Shown: positions 46,375-57,614 of the stretch, piece by piece
How the letters are laid out: each line of letters starts with the position of its first letter
Position numbering within the stretch: position 1 is the first letter of the stretch
Assembly (NCBI GenBank): GCA_015501595.1
Contig: JADNRX010000232.1
Location: 1-64,000, forward strand
Length of the DNA stretch: 64,000 nt
Origin: Hymenopellis radicata
Taxonomy: Eukaryota > Basidiomycota > Agaricomycetes > Agaricales > Physalacriaceae
Direction: 5' to 3'
The notes under the pieces: model-generated
What the model saw: only the letters and a program-made list of their open reading frames with translations
Databases searched by the model: none
What the model was told of the DNA's origin: nothing
Translations under genes and position numbers: made by a program

Positions 46375-46500
46375 GTAAGGAACATTGAATGTAGAACAAA
46401 TGTAGAAACACTTATTGTAATGTCTGAGCATAACTGCCGGCTTGAGTCTGTAAAAAGGAAGTCGGACAGTCTGAATACAGTTTTAGTAAATGAGACGCGG
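46375..46500 (+). repeat. Direct repeat block, copy 1
   Basis: ACATTGAATGTAGAA ... AACACTTAT ... CCGGCTTGAGTCTGTAAA ... GAAGTCGGACAG ... GTTTTAGTAAA ... CGGAGATTGA recurs in the same order at 46908-47045. Similarity is clear but far from perfect. Nature unknown. Confidence 0.6.
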
Positions 46501-46516
46501 AGATTGAGTGGTGGAA

Positions 46517-46635
46517 GATGTCTTGACTGGAGCTGACAGAGGGCCGACAGTGATGGGAGTAGCTGGTTAAGAAATTTGCTAGCGTGACACGTTACACCTC
46601 ACATGATGTGACCACCTGCTTTTCTTGATCACGCC
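46517..46635 (+). repeat. Repeat block shared with 48461-48540
   Basis: ATGTCTTGACTGG, GTTAAGAAATTTG, TAGCGTGACA and GCTTTTCTTGATCACGCC occur in the same order at 48461-48540. Copy 1 has an extra 35 bases after the first block. Probably remnants of one element. Confidence 0.6.
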
Positions 46636-46907
46636 ACAAACCTGGTGGACGAATGAAGCGCCACAGCTCTGAAGGAAATACATTATACAGAGTGTCGGCA
46701 CCGTTTGAAACGGCGAATCCGATCGGCGCGCCGCGTCTTGAAGAACGCCAGCCGATACGGTCGGCCAAATTTTAGATCGTGTTAGGTCAACTTCATACTG
46801 TATTGTCTGTTCTGTATCCCGCCGGTCGGGTACCTACTTCAATCTCTTGTGCTCGATCGGTGGCCGCGTCTTCTACTGTGTATGGGGTTAACTATCCTAG
46901 CAACTCC

Positions 46908-47045
46908 CAAAATACATTGAATGTAGAAACACTTACTGCATTGTTAAGATGTGTGTAGCTTCCGGCTGGAATCTGTAAAGCGAAGTCGGACAGGATCAAT
47001 ACCGTTCTAGTAAACCTGTTACCCGGAGATTGACGGTGGAATAGA
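46908..47045 (+). repeat. Direct repeat block, copy 2
   Basis: Same ordered blocks as 46375-46500 (ACATTGAATGTAGAAACACTT, GCTGGAATCTGTAAA, GAAGTCGGACAGGAT, CCGGAGATTGA), about 540 bases further on. Confidence 0.6.
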
Positions 47046-47739
47046 GCGTATTTGCAGCCGAGTAAAACATCACGCGTAACGGCGAGATGCTGTGGCGATC
47101 ACGTCACACACGCGTTCCGCCATGGACACGGTCTCCGTGTTGTCTTACCGCGAGATTGGCTTGTAGGTAAAGTACTTAAGGGGTAGTTAGGAATATGTAC
47201 AGTACATTTGTGTCGTACTGTAGCCTAGCGTCCAATGATCTGCGTATGTCCGTGCCGAGTAAGTACTAATTGATGATGATGATGATCCGCCTGCCCCAGC
47301 TGCTCCTCGCGTTGCTGCCGTTCCTCTACACCCACGTCCAAGAAGTGTACAGCTGTTGTCTGCGTCAATGCTCCTGGATCCTTTGATACGGTTGATGCGC
47401 TCGACGTACCCGATCCCTTTCATACCCAAAATCGATATTGGTTCCCCGCCTTATCCCTCCTGGGCTGTACAACGGCGCGCTCTTGGGCCGAGAAGCAGCA
47501 ACTTTGTTGAGCAATGCGGCGCGGATAGGTGGTGGGATGGCGAAGACTTGGAGACTGGGCTGTTTCCGTCGCGGTGAGCAAGTTGCTGGAAAAGTCGGCG
47601 CTGGGAGCAGGGGCGATGGCGGCGATGGCGGGAGCAGCCGACGAGGCGGCAGCAGAGGCAGGGAGCGACGTGTCCATGATGATGAGGGCCAGAGGCAAGT
47701 GATGTCAAGTCACGTCACGTTGTGAGACGAGACGAAGAC

Positions 47740-48425
47740 TAGGGTGGCGTAAGAAATGGTTTGAAACTTTCTGACCGGTAGGTTACCAAGTCAGCCCGGA
47801 GGGCTCGGTTTTTTACGCGGTAATTTACCGCGTAAGTTACATCACGTGACTCACTTCAGGTGCAATTTTTGCGCGCTGCGCGACGCGACGCGGCCGACGC
47901 CGACCGACACAATGCTGCCACGGAAGACCAGCTTCAGAGGAACATGCTAACATTATGGCTCCCACTTTGTACTACAATATTACCCACTAATCATAAGAAA
48001 AATTAAATGTATTGTCAGATGTGGCCTCTGTTACCGCTTCGTGTTCCTTCTCGGGCTCCTCAAGTCTAGCCTTCTTCTTTGGACCTCCCTCAGCCGCATC
48101 CGTCAACTGCGACAGCGCTGCTGTGATCCGTGGGTGTGTGATAATTGCGAATGTGCCGAGCTCGAAAGGGCCATCAACGTGTGGAATCGACGGCACATCT
48201 AGCCAGTCTTCGTCTTCCTCATCATGTTCCGGGGGCTCCACCGCAATCTTTCTGTCGGCTGAGGAGTCTTCTCAAACTGCCTCTGGATGGAGCTGAAACC
48301 TAGCGGAGCCGACTTGAACTTGCGAGATGGCTCGGTAAATTACTAGTAAAATACAGTCACGTGACGCGTAAATTACGTGTAAAATGACATGCAGTAAAGA
48401 ACAAGCTGTTTCTTCCGCCACCCTA
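47740..48425. mobile_element. hAT-like non-autonomous transposon (MITE)
   Basis: Ends are inverted: TAGGGTGGCGTAAGAAA at the left and TTTCTTCCGCCACCCTA at the right. The 8 bases ACGAAGAC sit on both sides (47732-47739 and 48426-48433), a target duplication size typical of hAT elements. Length 686 bp. Near each end are AT/CG palindromic tracts, including TTACGCGGTAA facing TTACCGCGTAA at 47815-47837 and CACGTGAC boxes. No transposase is present, so it would have to be moved in trans. Confidence 0.85.
47987..48241 (-). CDS. Short open frame inside the hAT-like element
   Basis: Eighty-four codons starting MEPPEHDEEDEDWLDVPSIP and ending SDNTFNFSYD, stop at 47987-47989. Composition (acidic start, a PKKKARL basic patch like a nuclear signal) looks coding rather than random. 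It may be a captured gene fragment or the 3' end of an ancestral transposase-linked gene. No family recognised. Confidence 0.3.
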   Translation of the reverse strand: MEPPEHDEEDEDWLDVPSIPHVDGPFELGTFAIITHPRITAALSQLTDAAEGGPKKKARLEEPEKEHEAVTEATSDNTFNFSYD

Positions 48426-49192
48426 ACGAAGACGGAAGCCGGCTGCAAATACGCGCTAATATGTCTTGACTGGGTAAGAAATTTGATAGCGTGACATGCT
48501 AGTCACATGACCACCCGCTTTTCTTGATCACGCCCTGATCATCTCCCTTGGGCCTTCATCATGTTCCACTCGACATAAGAGCGAGAATCTTCTATAGTGC
48601 TGTTAAGGTGGCATTTTCCCCGCGTCTTTTTATCTTGCCATTGTCGTGCAGTTGCTTGACTCGTCGTGACTTGTACTATTCGACACCCCGACCACCTCCA
48701 TTTTGCACCTAGATGACGATAAATCTGCGCGTGAATGGCTGTATATGTCTTCTCCAGCGTCTTGATATATGGCGCTCCATGAAGTCGGTTAACAAGGTTT
48801 TCATCTGCGTGCGTATCGTCTAATATTTCGGGCTAACCCTTCCGAAAGAAAGCCAGGGAAAGCTACACAACACAGCTTGCTACGCTAGCAACTTTTTTCC
48901 CGCTCGGTCGCTGTCCCCTCTCATCCTTCACAGCCTTCATCGATGGTAATCTTGAAGAGACACTTCACGTACTAAGCTCCGCCTCATGCCGGTGCTCATT
49001 GTCCTGCTTCCTTCCACGTCGAAGTTCTAGGTTCTTCTGAGTGACTTCCGCGGCGTATTCGCAATGGCATCACATCGATCAATCTTGGGGACCATGCTCT
49101 ATAAATCCTCGGTGCGGCGACGCGACGCTGCTACGCCCCAATGCCCCGTCTTGCTCGAGTAGTAAACGCTGTGTTAAACTATCGACTCGGAT
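48426..49192. other. Intergenic, upstream of membrane protein gene
   Basis: Holds the second copy of the repeat block (48461-48540); otherwise nothing is recognised. The last part should include the promoter of the gene starting at 49193. Confidence 0.4.
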
Positions 49193-50875
49193 ATGACCTC
49201 CAGCGACGTACGTTGGCAGTGGACACTTGACTTTATGTTTTAACACTCTCACCAGCATACCCGTGGAAGTGGACAACCCCAATTGTTGCCATTGCCTTTC
49301 TGCTCTTGACCGGGATTCTCGCTATCATCAACGGTGCGTTTTTTTACCAGTAACATCCATTACGAGATTAGTAATCATGCGGTGCAGTCCCTCTATCCGC
49401 CTACGACGTCGTATCGGAGGTCACATACACGCCCAATGACACGCTACCGACTCTTCCGTTTAGTCCACTTATCCCTTCATCCATTCGACGTCAGCCAGGG
49501 CAGTTCACTCCCCAAATCTTTCGAGAAGGGGACGTGATACGGCCAAATGGATCCCTCTTTACGTATACAATTACTCATATTTACGACAACAACAATCTCT
49601 CGGAGACGGTTTCCTCTTTCTTGTACTACAACAATCCTCTGTCTTCATGTGATATCGTGCGTCTTTTCACTGATGCTCTGGGATGACACACTAATATCAC
49701 CTCGTTCGCTAGTCTGTCTTAAAACTGTCAGTTCACTCTAGCAGTGGCACTTCGCATACGATGGGGCTCGGATCGGGAGTGACAGGCTGGGTATGATATA
49801 TTTTGTGAAATCTTCTCTTGGAGAACTGAGCATCATAATAGGCGTTGATCTCATGTTGGAGCCCGGCCGTGTTTACCATGACATGGTCATTTGACCAATC
49901 CGAGATACGGTCCCAAGTTGAAACAGTGTACCAACCTTGGTGGAAGGTTATGATCAAGCTGGTAGGTGTTGCCGCCACAGGTGATCTAGACTGATAACGA
50001 TATTCAAGAAAACGATATGGGAAGATGCAACGTAAGCTACCGTCTCACTTTCACCCTCCATATTTGGTTACTAAGAATGTTGCAGATACCAAACTCCCGG
50101 GGACCTCCGAAATTCTTCGGTTCTTGATGTTATGGTGCGGCCGTGTTGTTCCTGCGATACCACGTCGGAAACATGGATACAGCGTCTCGGGAGCACAAAT
50201 ATCCTACCGGAAGTTGGTCAATTGTCTGACAGCACGGCGGTGGTAGTACTAGAAGACGTACGCTTCATCCTTAATGCTCATCCACCATGTGAAGAGAATG
50301 GACAAGCAGCGAAGTTCCAGGACCTATACATTATCCTTGTCACGACGTCTCCAGATGGAGACAGTTCAGAGACGGACGCTACTAGGGGTGTTTTCACGGA
50401 CGACTTTCCAGATTCCACCCCAGCACTCAGACTGGCGCTACGTAACGCAATGCGGGCAACCTATCATATCATTCGGCTCGATTTTGGCATTCTTCTGGGG
50501 AATCAGATCTATCAAAGCCCTGCGTTTTTCGACGAAAACATGGAGGATTATCACGCAACGTCACCTCGCAATAATCTTACCGATGACATTCCTTGGCAGG
50601 CATTTTGCAGCCCATGCGACATCTGGCCGACAGTACCCTCTGCGGCACGTACGGTGGTCCTTTCGTACCTTCGACCAGTGTTTCAATTGAAGCCTATCGG
50701 TTCGGCTATTGTGAGCGTCTTTGTGGCGACGTTCGCCATGGTATCCGCTCTGTGGAAGGTCTTCACCTTCGTCGCTGGATTTTTTGCGGATTCACGAGTC
50801 GAGGAAACGGCAGAGATAGGTCTGCGCCTCTGGGACTACTTGTTATCGGGCGTTTTTTTACAGTTACTCTTGTAG
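49193..50875 (+). CDS. Membrane protein of unknown function, two helices
   Basis: Start at 49193 gives MTSSDVP and, across an intron, YPWKWTTPIVAIAFLLL, an N-terminal signal-anchor helix. A long, probably extracellular region follows (LSAYDVVSEVTYTPNDTLPT, RREGDVIRPNGSLFTYTITH-like text and repeated Asn/Ser/Thr, including N-x-T/S sites), then Cys-containing text (CCSCDTTSETW) and near the C-terminus a second helix, SAIVSVFVATFAMVSALWKV. Stop at 50873-50875. Several exons; edges near 49330 and 49660-50090 are tentative. This layout is common in mushrooms, with no known function. It lies between reductases B and C. Confidence 0.65.
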
Positions 50876-52196
50876 ATCCCTGTGATAGCGTCGACTTGGA
50901 GGAACAAGTACCGTTGCATGATGAACGAGACGGTAAGTGCTTGCCACACCCTCCGAATGCATATCCATTCTCATGTACGCGCCAAGTAATAGCGAATGCC
51001 TCAGCATAATAGAGACACGGAAACAAGAATTATGTATTCGCAGTGTGATTGTGGTCTGTACTGGCATTGTAGATCTGCTTCACTGGCACTGGGTTCGTTG
51101 ACCGCAAGAGACTGAGGGGACCAATCACCTTGAAGGCCAGTGCGGCGGGAGCTTTGCAGGAGAATGTTGGGAACTAGACTCGCTACCAGTCGCACGAAGA
51201 AGATCGGCGTTCATCGATGGGTTGGTGCAACGGACCAGCTGCGATTGCCTTGTGTACCATGTCCAAAAGCTCCGAAGCATCCTCCCAGGCTTTCAGAGGC
51301 GTGTATGCTGTTTTTCTAAGACTAATACACAATAGAATGGGGAAGGTGTAGTCAAGGCGAGAACGGGGAGCAGCGTCTTGTAAAAAAGCGAGAAGAAGCT
51401 GAATGCAGTAGTGGAATGTTTGTTCTGCGTTGTAGAGAGGGAGAGGAATAGAATTCTCAGATGCTTGTGTCAGAACTTGAAGGGAATTTCTTGGTTAAGC
51501 ATAATAAATGAACCGTCATATCGACGGAGCTGGAACCCAAAGTTACGAGTATTAGGGCGGTATACGTTGGGTGTACGCGTAGACAGAGAAACTGAGATAC
51601 ACGTGTGACAAATGTGACCTAGTCACTCTAGACCAACCAGTGACCCACCATCATGATGATCATCCGTCGCCGCCGCACCGCCGCTGCCATTGTCGACAGT
51701 GACGCTATGCTACTTGCACGCGCCAATATGTGCTACCGCTCGCTTTCAGCACCGTTGAGCACTTTGTATGCCTAGCGTATATGTTCAGAGGACGACGTCG
51801 CCAACCATAATCTACCGTCGTCGCCAACGGCAACTGACACTGTCGAGTGACTTGGGCTTGTCGTTGTCTGCGGTTTTCGCACGCTGTGCTCCCTGAATCA
51901 CATCCAGCGACAGATCATGATGAGACTGCTACAGGACTGCCCGCATATATAGAAGTCAATCATCACCTCCGCTTCCGCCTGCAGGCTACACATCGCCCAC
52001 ACTGTTCCGTGGCCGGCGCCGTCTACCATCAAAAGCCCTGGAAAGTGGGTCCTCATCACGGAACACGATGTGGAAGCCAGACGTTGGCGCTGCGAATCTT
52101 TTTGATGTCAAACACCGTAAACGCGTCGGATCAGCCCGATCAGCCCAGGCTCAACCTGTGGATTTAGCCCCCGCATTTTCCGAACATGATACTGCG
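50876..52196. other. Intergenic with a RhoGEF relic
   Basis: No gene. 51640-51790 is a second decayed copy of the RhoGEF 5' end. The rest, including the stretch before reductase C, has no recognised motif. Open frames here are short. Confidence 0.45.
51640..51790 (+). pseudogene. Second decayed copy of RhoGEF 5' end
   Basis: GTCGACAGTGACGCTATGCTA ... GCGCCAAT ... TACCGCTCGC ... CACCGTTGAGCACTTTGTATG tracks 37720-37795 (GTCGACAGCGACAGCCATGCC ... CGCCGTTGAGCGCATATCC). Alignment by eye is weaker than for the copy at 7.7 kb. Confidence 0.5.
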
Positions 52197-55100
52197 ATGT
52201 CGATTTCCACCAACGTAATCTTAGCGGTATCATCGGAGCAGGAAATCCCACCATCAACTCCGCGTCTCACGCTCTCCTACAAAAAACGCGCAATGTCCTT
52301 CGAACGCTCAACTTTCGCCATGTCTCCAGGGTACATTCGCAGTACTTTCATTCGCCCCCACGTCAACACCGGTTACGGCAATGACCACCCAGACGGCGTC
52401 AATTCTCTTCCTGAGCTTATCGAGTTCGACGCGGAACACAACCCCGACCATATATTCGGGCTGCAGAGTCGCGTTGGGGACGCGCCGCCATTCGAGATTA
52501 CGTTCGCTAAGCTGCAGGCGGCGGTGGAGAACGCATCGGGATGGTTAGTCCAGTCTGGTGCGACTCCGGGGCGTACGTCCAGGGACACCAAGGTACCGCC
52601 TGTCGCTATCTTGTTAGGCAGCGACATTGGCATCTTCATGTACATGGCTGCATTGAATCGGTTAGGAACACCCGTACGTCGATTCGTCTTTGTCGTTGAC
52701 GCTTGAAGCTAATGTCGTAATCTCAGGTCCTCTGTTTGTCGGCTCGTCTGACACCTGTGGCTATTGCCCATCTTATCAAAGAAGACCAATCCGTCTGCAG
52801 TCCTCATTAGTGCGCAAGTGCTCGTGCTGCCAAGGAGGCAGAAGACCTTTTGAACGCAGACACTGGACTGCTACACCTGCGTTCTTTGACGCGCCGGGTT
52901 ATCTGGAGCTCGTCGACGGGCCCGCACCCAGCGTTATCCCGCCGACATACACCGAGTTCAAGTATGGCGATCGCGATTCGTTGATCTTACATTCGTCTGG
53001 GACAACTGGTCTACCGAAGCCGATATATCATGCTCATGCATACATGTTGACCTATGCGAACAACCATAATTTACCGCCGCAGGATGACCCGTTCCAGTTC
53101 AACGTGTCGACGTTGCCTTTGTATCATGTATGTTTTTCGCTTCGCTTTCTCAATATCTGTATTTAACTTTATTCGTTGTGCAGGGTTTGGACTGTTAGCC
53201 CCCTCGCTTTCTTTATCCATTGGGATGCCTTTTGTTCTCCCCCAGCGACTGTTATTCCTACTGCACGTTCGACATTGCAGGTTCTGGAAGCGACCAATGC
53301 CAAGACAATGTTCTCGGTTCCGTCTATTTTGGAGGATATTCTTCGACTGCCGAAAGGCGTTGGCATTGAGACCTTAAAGGCTCTCGAGTTCATCGTTATT
53401 GGCGGTGCACCTATGAAGGAATCGGTAGCCGAAGAGCTTACATCGCATGGTGTCAAGTTGCTTAATCATTGGGGTGAGCTATCTCGATCGATTGATATTC
53501 GGTATCTCATTGTCTACTCGTAGGTGCAACTGAGATTGGTGCGATCGCGACTGTCCAGCGCCTCCCGGCTGGTTATGACTGGCACTATCTTATCGCACGC
53601 AAAGACATCGGTCTAGTCTTTGAACCGGCCGGAGACGGCAAGACCTTCCGTCTCGTGGGACGTGCTCCGGGCTGGGACGAACCATATGTCGTGCAAGACC
53701 TGCTCGTCGTGAATCCTCGCGACTCCTCGCAATACCGCATCATGGGCCGTGCGGACGACCTCATAGTTCTTGCCACCGGCGAGAAAGTCCGCCCAGCTGG
53801 TATCGAACGGGCTGTCTCCGAACATCCATCTGTTAAGGATGTCCTGGCGTTTGGTGACGGCCGGGAAGCGATGGGTATCATCGTTGAGCTCATCGGGGAC
53901 CCACAGCCGGACGAGATGTTTTGGGAATACTTGGAGAAGGGTAATGCGTTGACGGATAAGCATGGGAAGGTGACACGAGAGATGGTGATCTTCACACGGG
54001 AGGCGACGAAGCCGTTTGTGAGGACGGATAAGGGGAGCTTGCAGCGCAAGGCGAATGTGAAGTTGTTTGAGGAGGAGATTGGACGGGCGTATGAGCAGGC
54101 AGATGGTGGAAGGGCTGTACCGTTTACAGGGATGTGAAGCTCATCCTGAGGGCGATGGTGTTTGACGTATGGGGTGTGCCCGAATTCCGCGATGGGAGGG
54201 CGGATGGCGTGGATTTCTTTGAGGCTGGGATGGACAGTCTTCAGGCGACGAGACTGCGCAGGGCGATTGTTGCCGGATTGCGTGCGACACCTGATCTGCC
54301 CCGCGCCATCGAGGACGCGGACGTCGAGTCCGACTTTTGTTTCCAGCATCCGACTTTGGACAAGTTGACAGCTGCTGTCGCCAAGCTGCTAGCAGGCGAG
54401 GTGGACGATGAACAGGCGAGCGAAGACCGACGGATCGAGACCATGGAGGCGATGGTGGAGAAGTATAGGGCGCAGCTTGTTGCCTTTTCGCGGACAGCGA
54501 GGGAGACTCGAGCGAGGAAGAGAAACGCGGTGCCGGTTGCCCGAAAGGGTCATGTCGTTCTGCTTACGGGGTCGACTGGAAGCTTGGGGTGCTTCTTGCT
54601 AGCACGCTTACTTCGTGACGACTCGGTAGAGCGTGTTATCTGTGTCAACCGTGCTCGTGGGGATGATTCGGATCCGAAGGAAAGACAGGTTGGGTTGATG
54701 AAGCGTAGGGGCGCTGTTGTGCATGCGGATACTTGGGAGCGAGTATCTTTTTTGGATGCCGAGCTTAGCACTGTCGAGTGGACTGATCCTGAGGTATGTT
54801 TAGCATTCAACGTTTTATTCTGTTGACTAACCGGTTGGTCTCTCTAGCTTCTGCGCGTTACCCATATTATCCACAACGCGTGGCCGGTCAACTTCAACAG
54901 GCACATTGCCTCATTTGAATCACACGTTGCTGGGCTCGTCAGTTTGCTTAAACTATGTGTACTCTCATCCGAGAACTACATCCACCGGACCCGCCTCCTC
55001 TTCGCCTCCTCTATCGCTGTCGCCGGGCGATATCCCGTCCTCCATCCCGATGGTCCTTATGAGGTTCCCGAGACGCCTTTAGGCGCGATGTACACGGCGG

Positions 55101-55843
55101 AGTTCGGGTATCCCGAGGCCAAGTGGGTGTGTGAAAGGGTAGTGCAAACGGCTGAGCATTTGTATGGTGAGGATGGGATGAAGCTTATCCGGGGGAGCTC
55201 GGTACGCATTGGGCAGATGACGGGTGCGGAGGGGTGCGGCGCGTGGAATGAGACTGAGCATTTCCCGATTGTTATACGGGCGTCCAAGATATTGGGTGCG
55301 TTGCCGCGTGTTGAGGGGGTGAGTGATTTGGTCTTTGACTTGATAGATGCTTACTTGTCTGCGTTGTAGTCGCTTTCGTGGATGCCTGTGAACCGCGCTG
55401 GGGAGGTTATTGTTGAACTGGCGTTCTCTGAGCGGTTCCGTCCGATGTATCATATGGAGAACCCGTCGCGACAGTCGTGGGGTGGGGTCCTCGGTGATTT
55501 TTCGAGTTTGATGGGATTGCCGTTGATATCATTTGACGAATGGATGGAGCGGGTAAGGGTGTTGGGGGATAAGACTCCTGCGTACAAGGTTATGCATTTC
55601 TTGGAGCAGGACTTTTTGAGGATGGCTTCTGGACGGGTTATCCTTGGCACAGGGGAGACGAAGAAGGATTCCAGGGCGATGGTGTTGAGTACGAGTTTAG
55701 ATAAGAGACATTTGGAGGAGTATCTGAGGTATTGGGAAGGGTTGTTTAGGTGGACTGTAATTGTAAACACCAGTAAATTATTCAAGGAGTACAACGTTTT
55801 TAGAAATGTTCATCTCAACTTCCAGCACACTAATCTTCGTTGA
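52197..55843 (+). CDS. Adenylate-forming reductase C (A-T-R, NRPS-like; several frame breaks)
   Basis: Inverted paralog of reductase B. Start at 52197 ([20 protein letters not shown]; ATGs at 52293 or 52320 are possible). Motifs: [75 protein letters not shown] domain [18 protein letters not shown] domain [20 protein letters not shown] and [12 protein letters not shown] (YxxxK). One-base breaks appear near 52793, 52820, 52870, at the five-C run 53239-53243, at GGG 54129-54131 and near the stop (about 55740). Restoring them gives about 1,080 residues. Uncorrected, no complete A domain is made. All catalytic motifs are kept, so decay, if real, is very recent. Confidence 0.82.
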
Positions 55844-56136
55844 ATCCAACCATGCAACAGCGCAGAGACCACTGGTAACGATAACAGAGCCTCCTAGAGC
55901 GACACTCCCTCAACGTAAGCTTGCTGAATTTAGGATCCATGTGCACTTCAAGTTCTTGAATGCATATTCTCCTCCTGTCATTACCCTCCTGGTGTACTTG
56001 TAACATCAACAGCACGTCCTTGATACCCTGTTATTTCCAAATGGTTCTGCACAACAGTCGATCAACATTGCTTTTGCTTTGAAACCGTTAGCCATGATCC
56101 GCTCCACATACTAATATCTCTTGTAGAACCACCCAG

Positions 56137-57489
56137 ATGGCGCTCACGGAGGGGAAACACCATTTCATTGACCTCCCGCTAGAAATCAAGATCCTCATTT
56201 TAAACAAACTCCTCGAAAGCCGTGCATCCAAACAAGATCTCGCAAAGATGTGCTTCGTCTGGCGGGACACAGCGCCCATCATCCGCGAATACGTCTTTCA
56301 CCAGCTCGTCATTCCCTCGCATCTCCGCGACCCCAAAGGCGCCGTAAATGCACTCGTGGGCGCGCCACACATAGCCCCCATTGTCCTGTCGGCGAACTTC
56401 GCCCTTTCTTCGGAGCAGAGCAGCTGGCTCCCGCCCATTCCCTCGCCTAATCTCCACCTTCGTGAATCTTAACACTCTCATTTGCTCAAAATTCAAAGAC
56501 ATAAACGTTGACGAGCCATTCTGCAAGGCCCTTTCCCTACTTCCCATCTCAACATTGAAGCTCCACTCCTGCAATTTCAGCATCACTAAACTCGTCCATC
56601 TCATTGCTGCTGTCTCCGTCCATCTGAAAGCGCTACACATAGAGTCGTCGACGTTTGATATGCTGCCATTCATAGTGGAGCGCTGGAATTGGAGGAATCA
56701 GTTGGATACCAACTCCGAGTCTGCAGAAAGTTACGGGCTGCAGTATGTCTGCCAAGGCCTGTGCCTTGACCTCGAGACGTTGCAATTTGAATTCGGCCGT
56801 ACAGGAAACCGCAATTTCCAGCTAATGCTCGACTTCTTCTCCGATGACAGCTTCTGCCCATTGCACGATGTGCGTACACTGAGTATGGACATAAGAACCG
56901 TCGAAATCGTCAATTTTACTCAGAAGTTGATGACGAGGTTTTCGTCACTTGAAACGCTGGAGATTTCCAGTACGCACTCTCCGCTCCAGTTGCTCGTAGT
57001 ATGTCAGCTGCTCATTTCATGATAGATGTAGATTACGACGTCGCCGCTCAGCTTGACATTTCCCAGGTCAAGCACCTGCGGTTCAACATAACCTTGGACA
57101 CATCCGAAGGCAGTTGTACATTATGGGAATGGCACCTTCGAGCGCTCGAGAATCTCCCGCCGCACTCACCCCTACGATCTATCCACATCCAGATTCACAT
57201 TCAGACTGAGTACAGTGAACCCTTTGATGTCGCGTTTCCTCAGCCGGTTCTATGGGATTCGCTGGACCGCGTTCTATGCGCAGAAAACCTATCCCATTTG
57301 AGAAAGTTGACGTTCCACGTCGTGTATTCAGCACTGACGCGTAACAAGGACGCGGAGGAGTTGAAGTGCAGGATCGAGCATTGGTTGTTAGTTCGCTGCC
57401 TTCCGTTGACATATAAGAAGTATTTCCTTTCTTCGCCCCCAAAGGGCTTGGTGACGTTCCGGTATGAAAGACCGGCGCCAATTATTTGA
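56137..57489 (+). CDS. F-box/LRR-like protein (frame breaks)
   Basis: Start at 56137 gives MALTEGKHHFIDLPLEIKIL, and LPLEIKILILNKLLESRAS...LAKMCFVWRD is a good F-box. Leucine-rich segments follow: FVNLNTLICSKFKDI, LLPISTLKLHSCNFS, VHLKALHIESSTFD, DVRTLSMDIRTVEIV and SSLETLEISS, then VKHLRFNITLD. Stop at 57487-57489. Frames shift near 56453 (an extra base, or an unrecognised intron) and near 56998 (a missing base). Expected partner: Skp1 in an SCF ligase; target unknown. Confidence 0.7.
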
Positions 57490-57614
57490 ATCGTTCACCA
57501 CTCGACATGTATTTTACTTGTGCCCAGAGCAAGAATACCCTACTAGTGTCTATATATTTCCCAAGTAGATAAAACGTACACTTCGAAGCCAATGTCCTTT
57601 ACAGCTCCTACACT

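Larger units (their letters stand above)
45897..47739. other. Intergenic region rich in small repeats
   Basis: No confident gene. Two imperfect direct-repeat blocks (46375-46500 and 46908-47045) and a block shared with 48461-48540 lie here. An Ala-rich minus-strand frame (47420-47698) with no homologue in memory and an (ATG)n tract at 47271-47285 are also present. Confidence 0.5.

Noticed and set aside
47271..47285. (ATG)n tract as a possible CRISPR-like or microsatellite array
   Set aside because: Only a few units and no spacers; ordinary simple repeat in a eukaryotic genome.
53585..54349. 254-codon minus-strand frame inside reductase C
   Set aside because: Antisense of the motif-bearing frame ([20 protein letters not shown]); same mirror frame as seen in reductase B.
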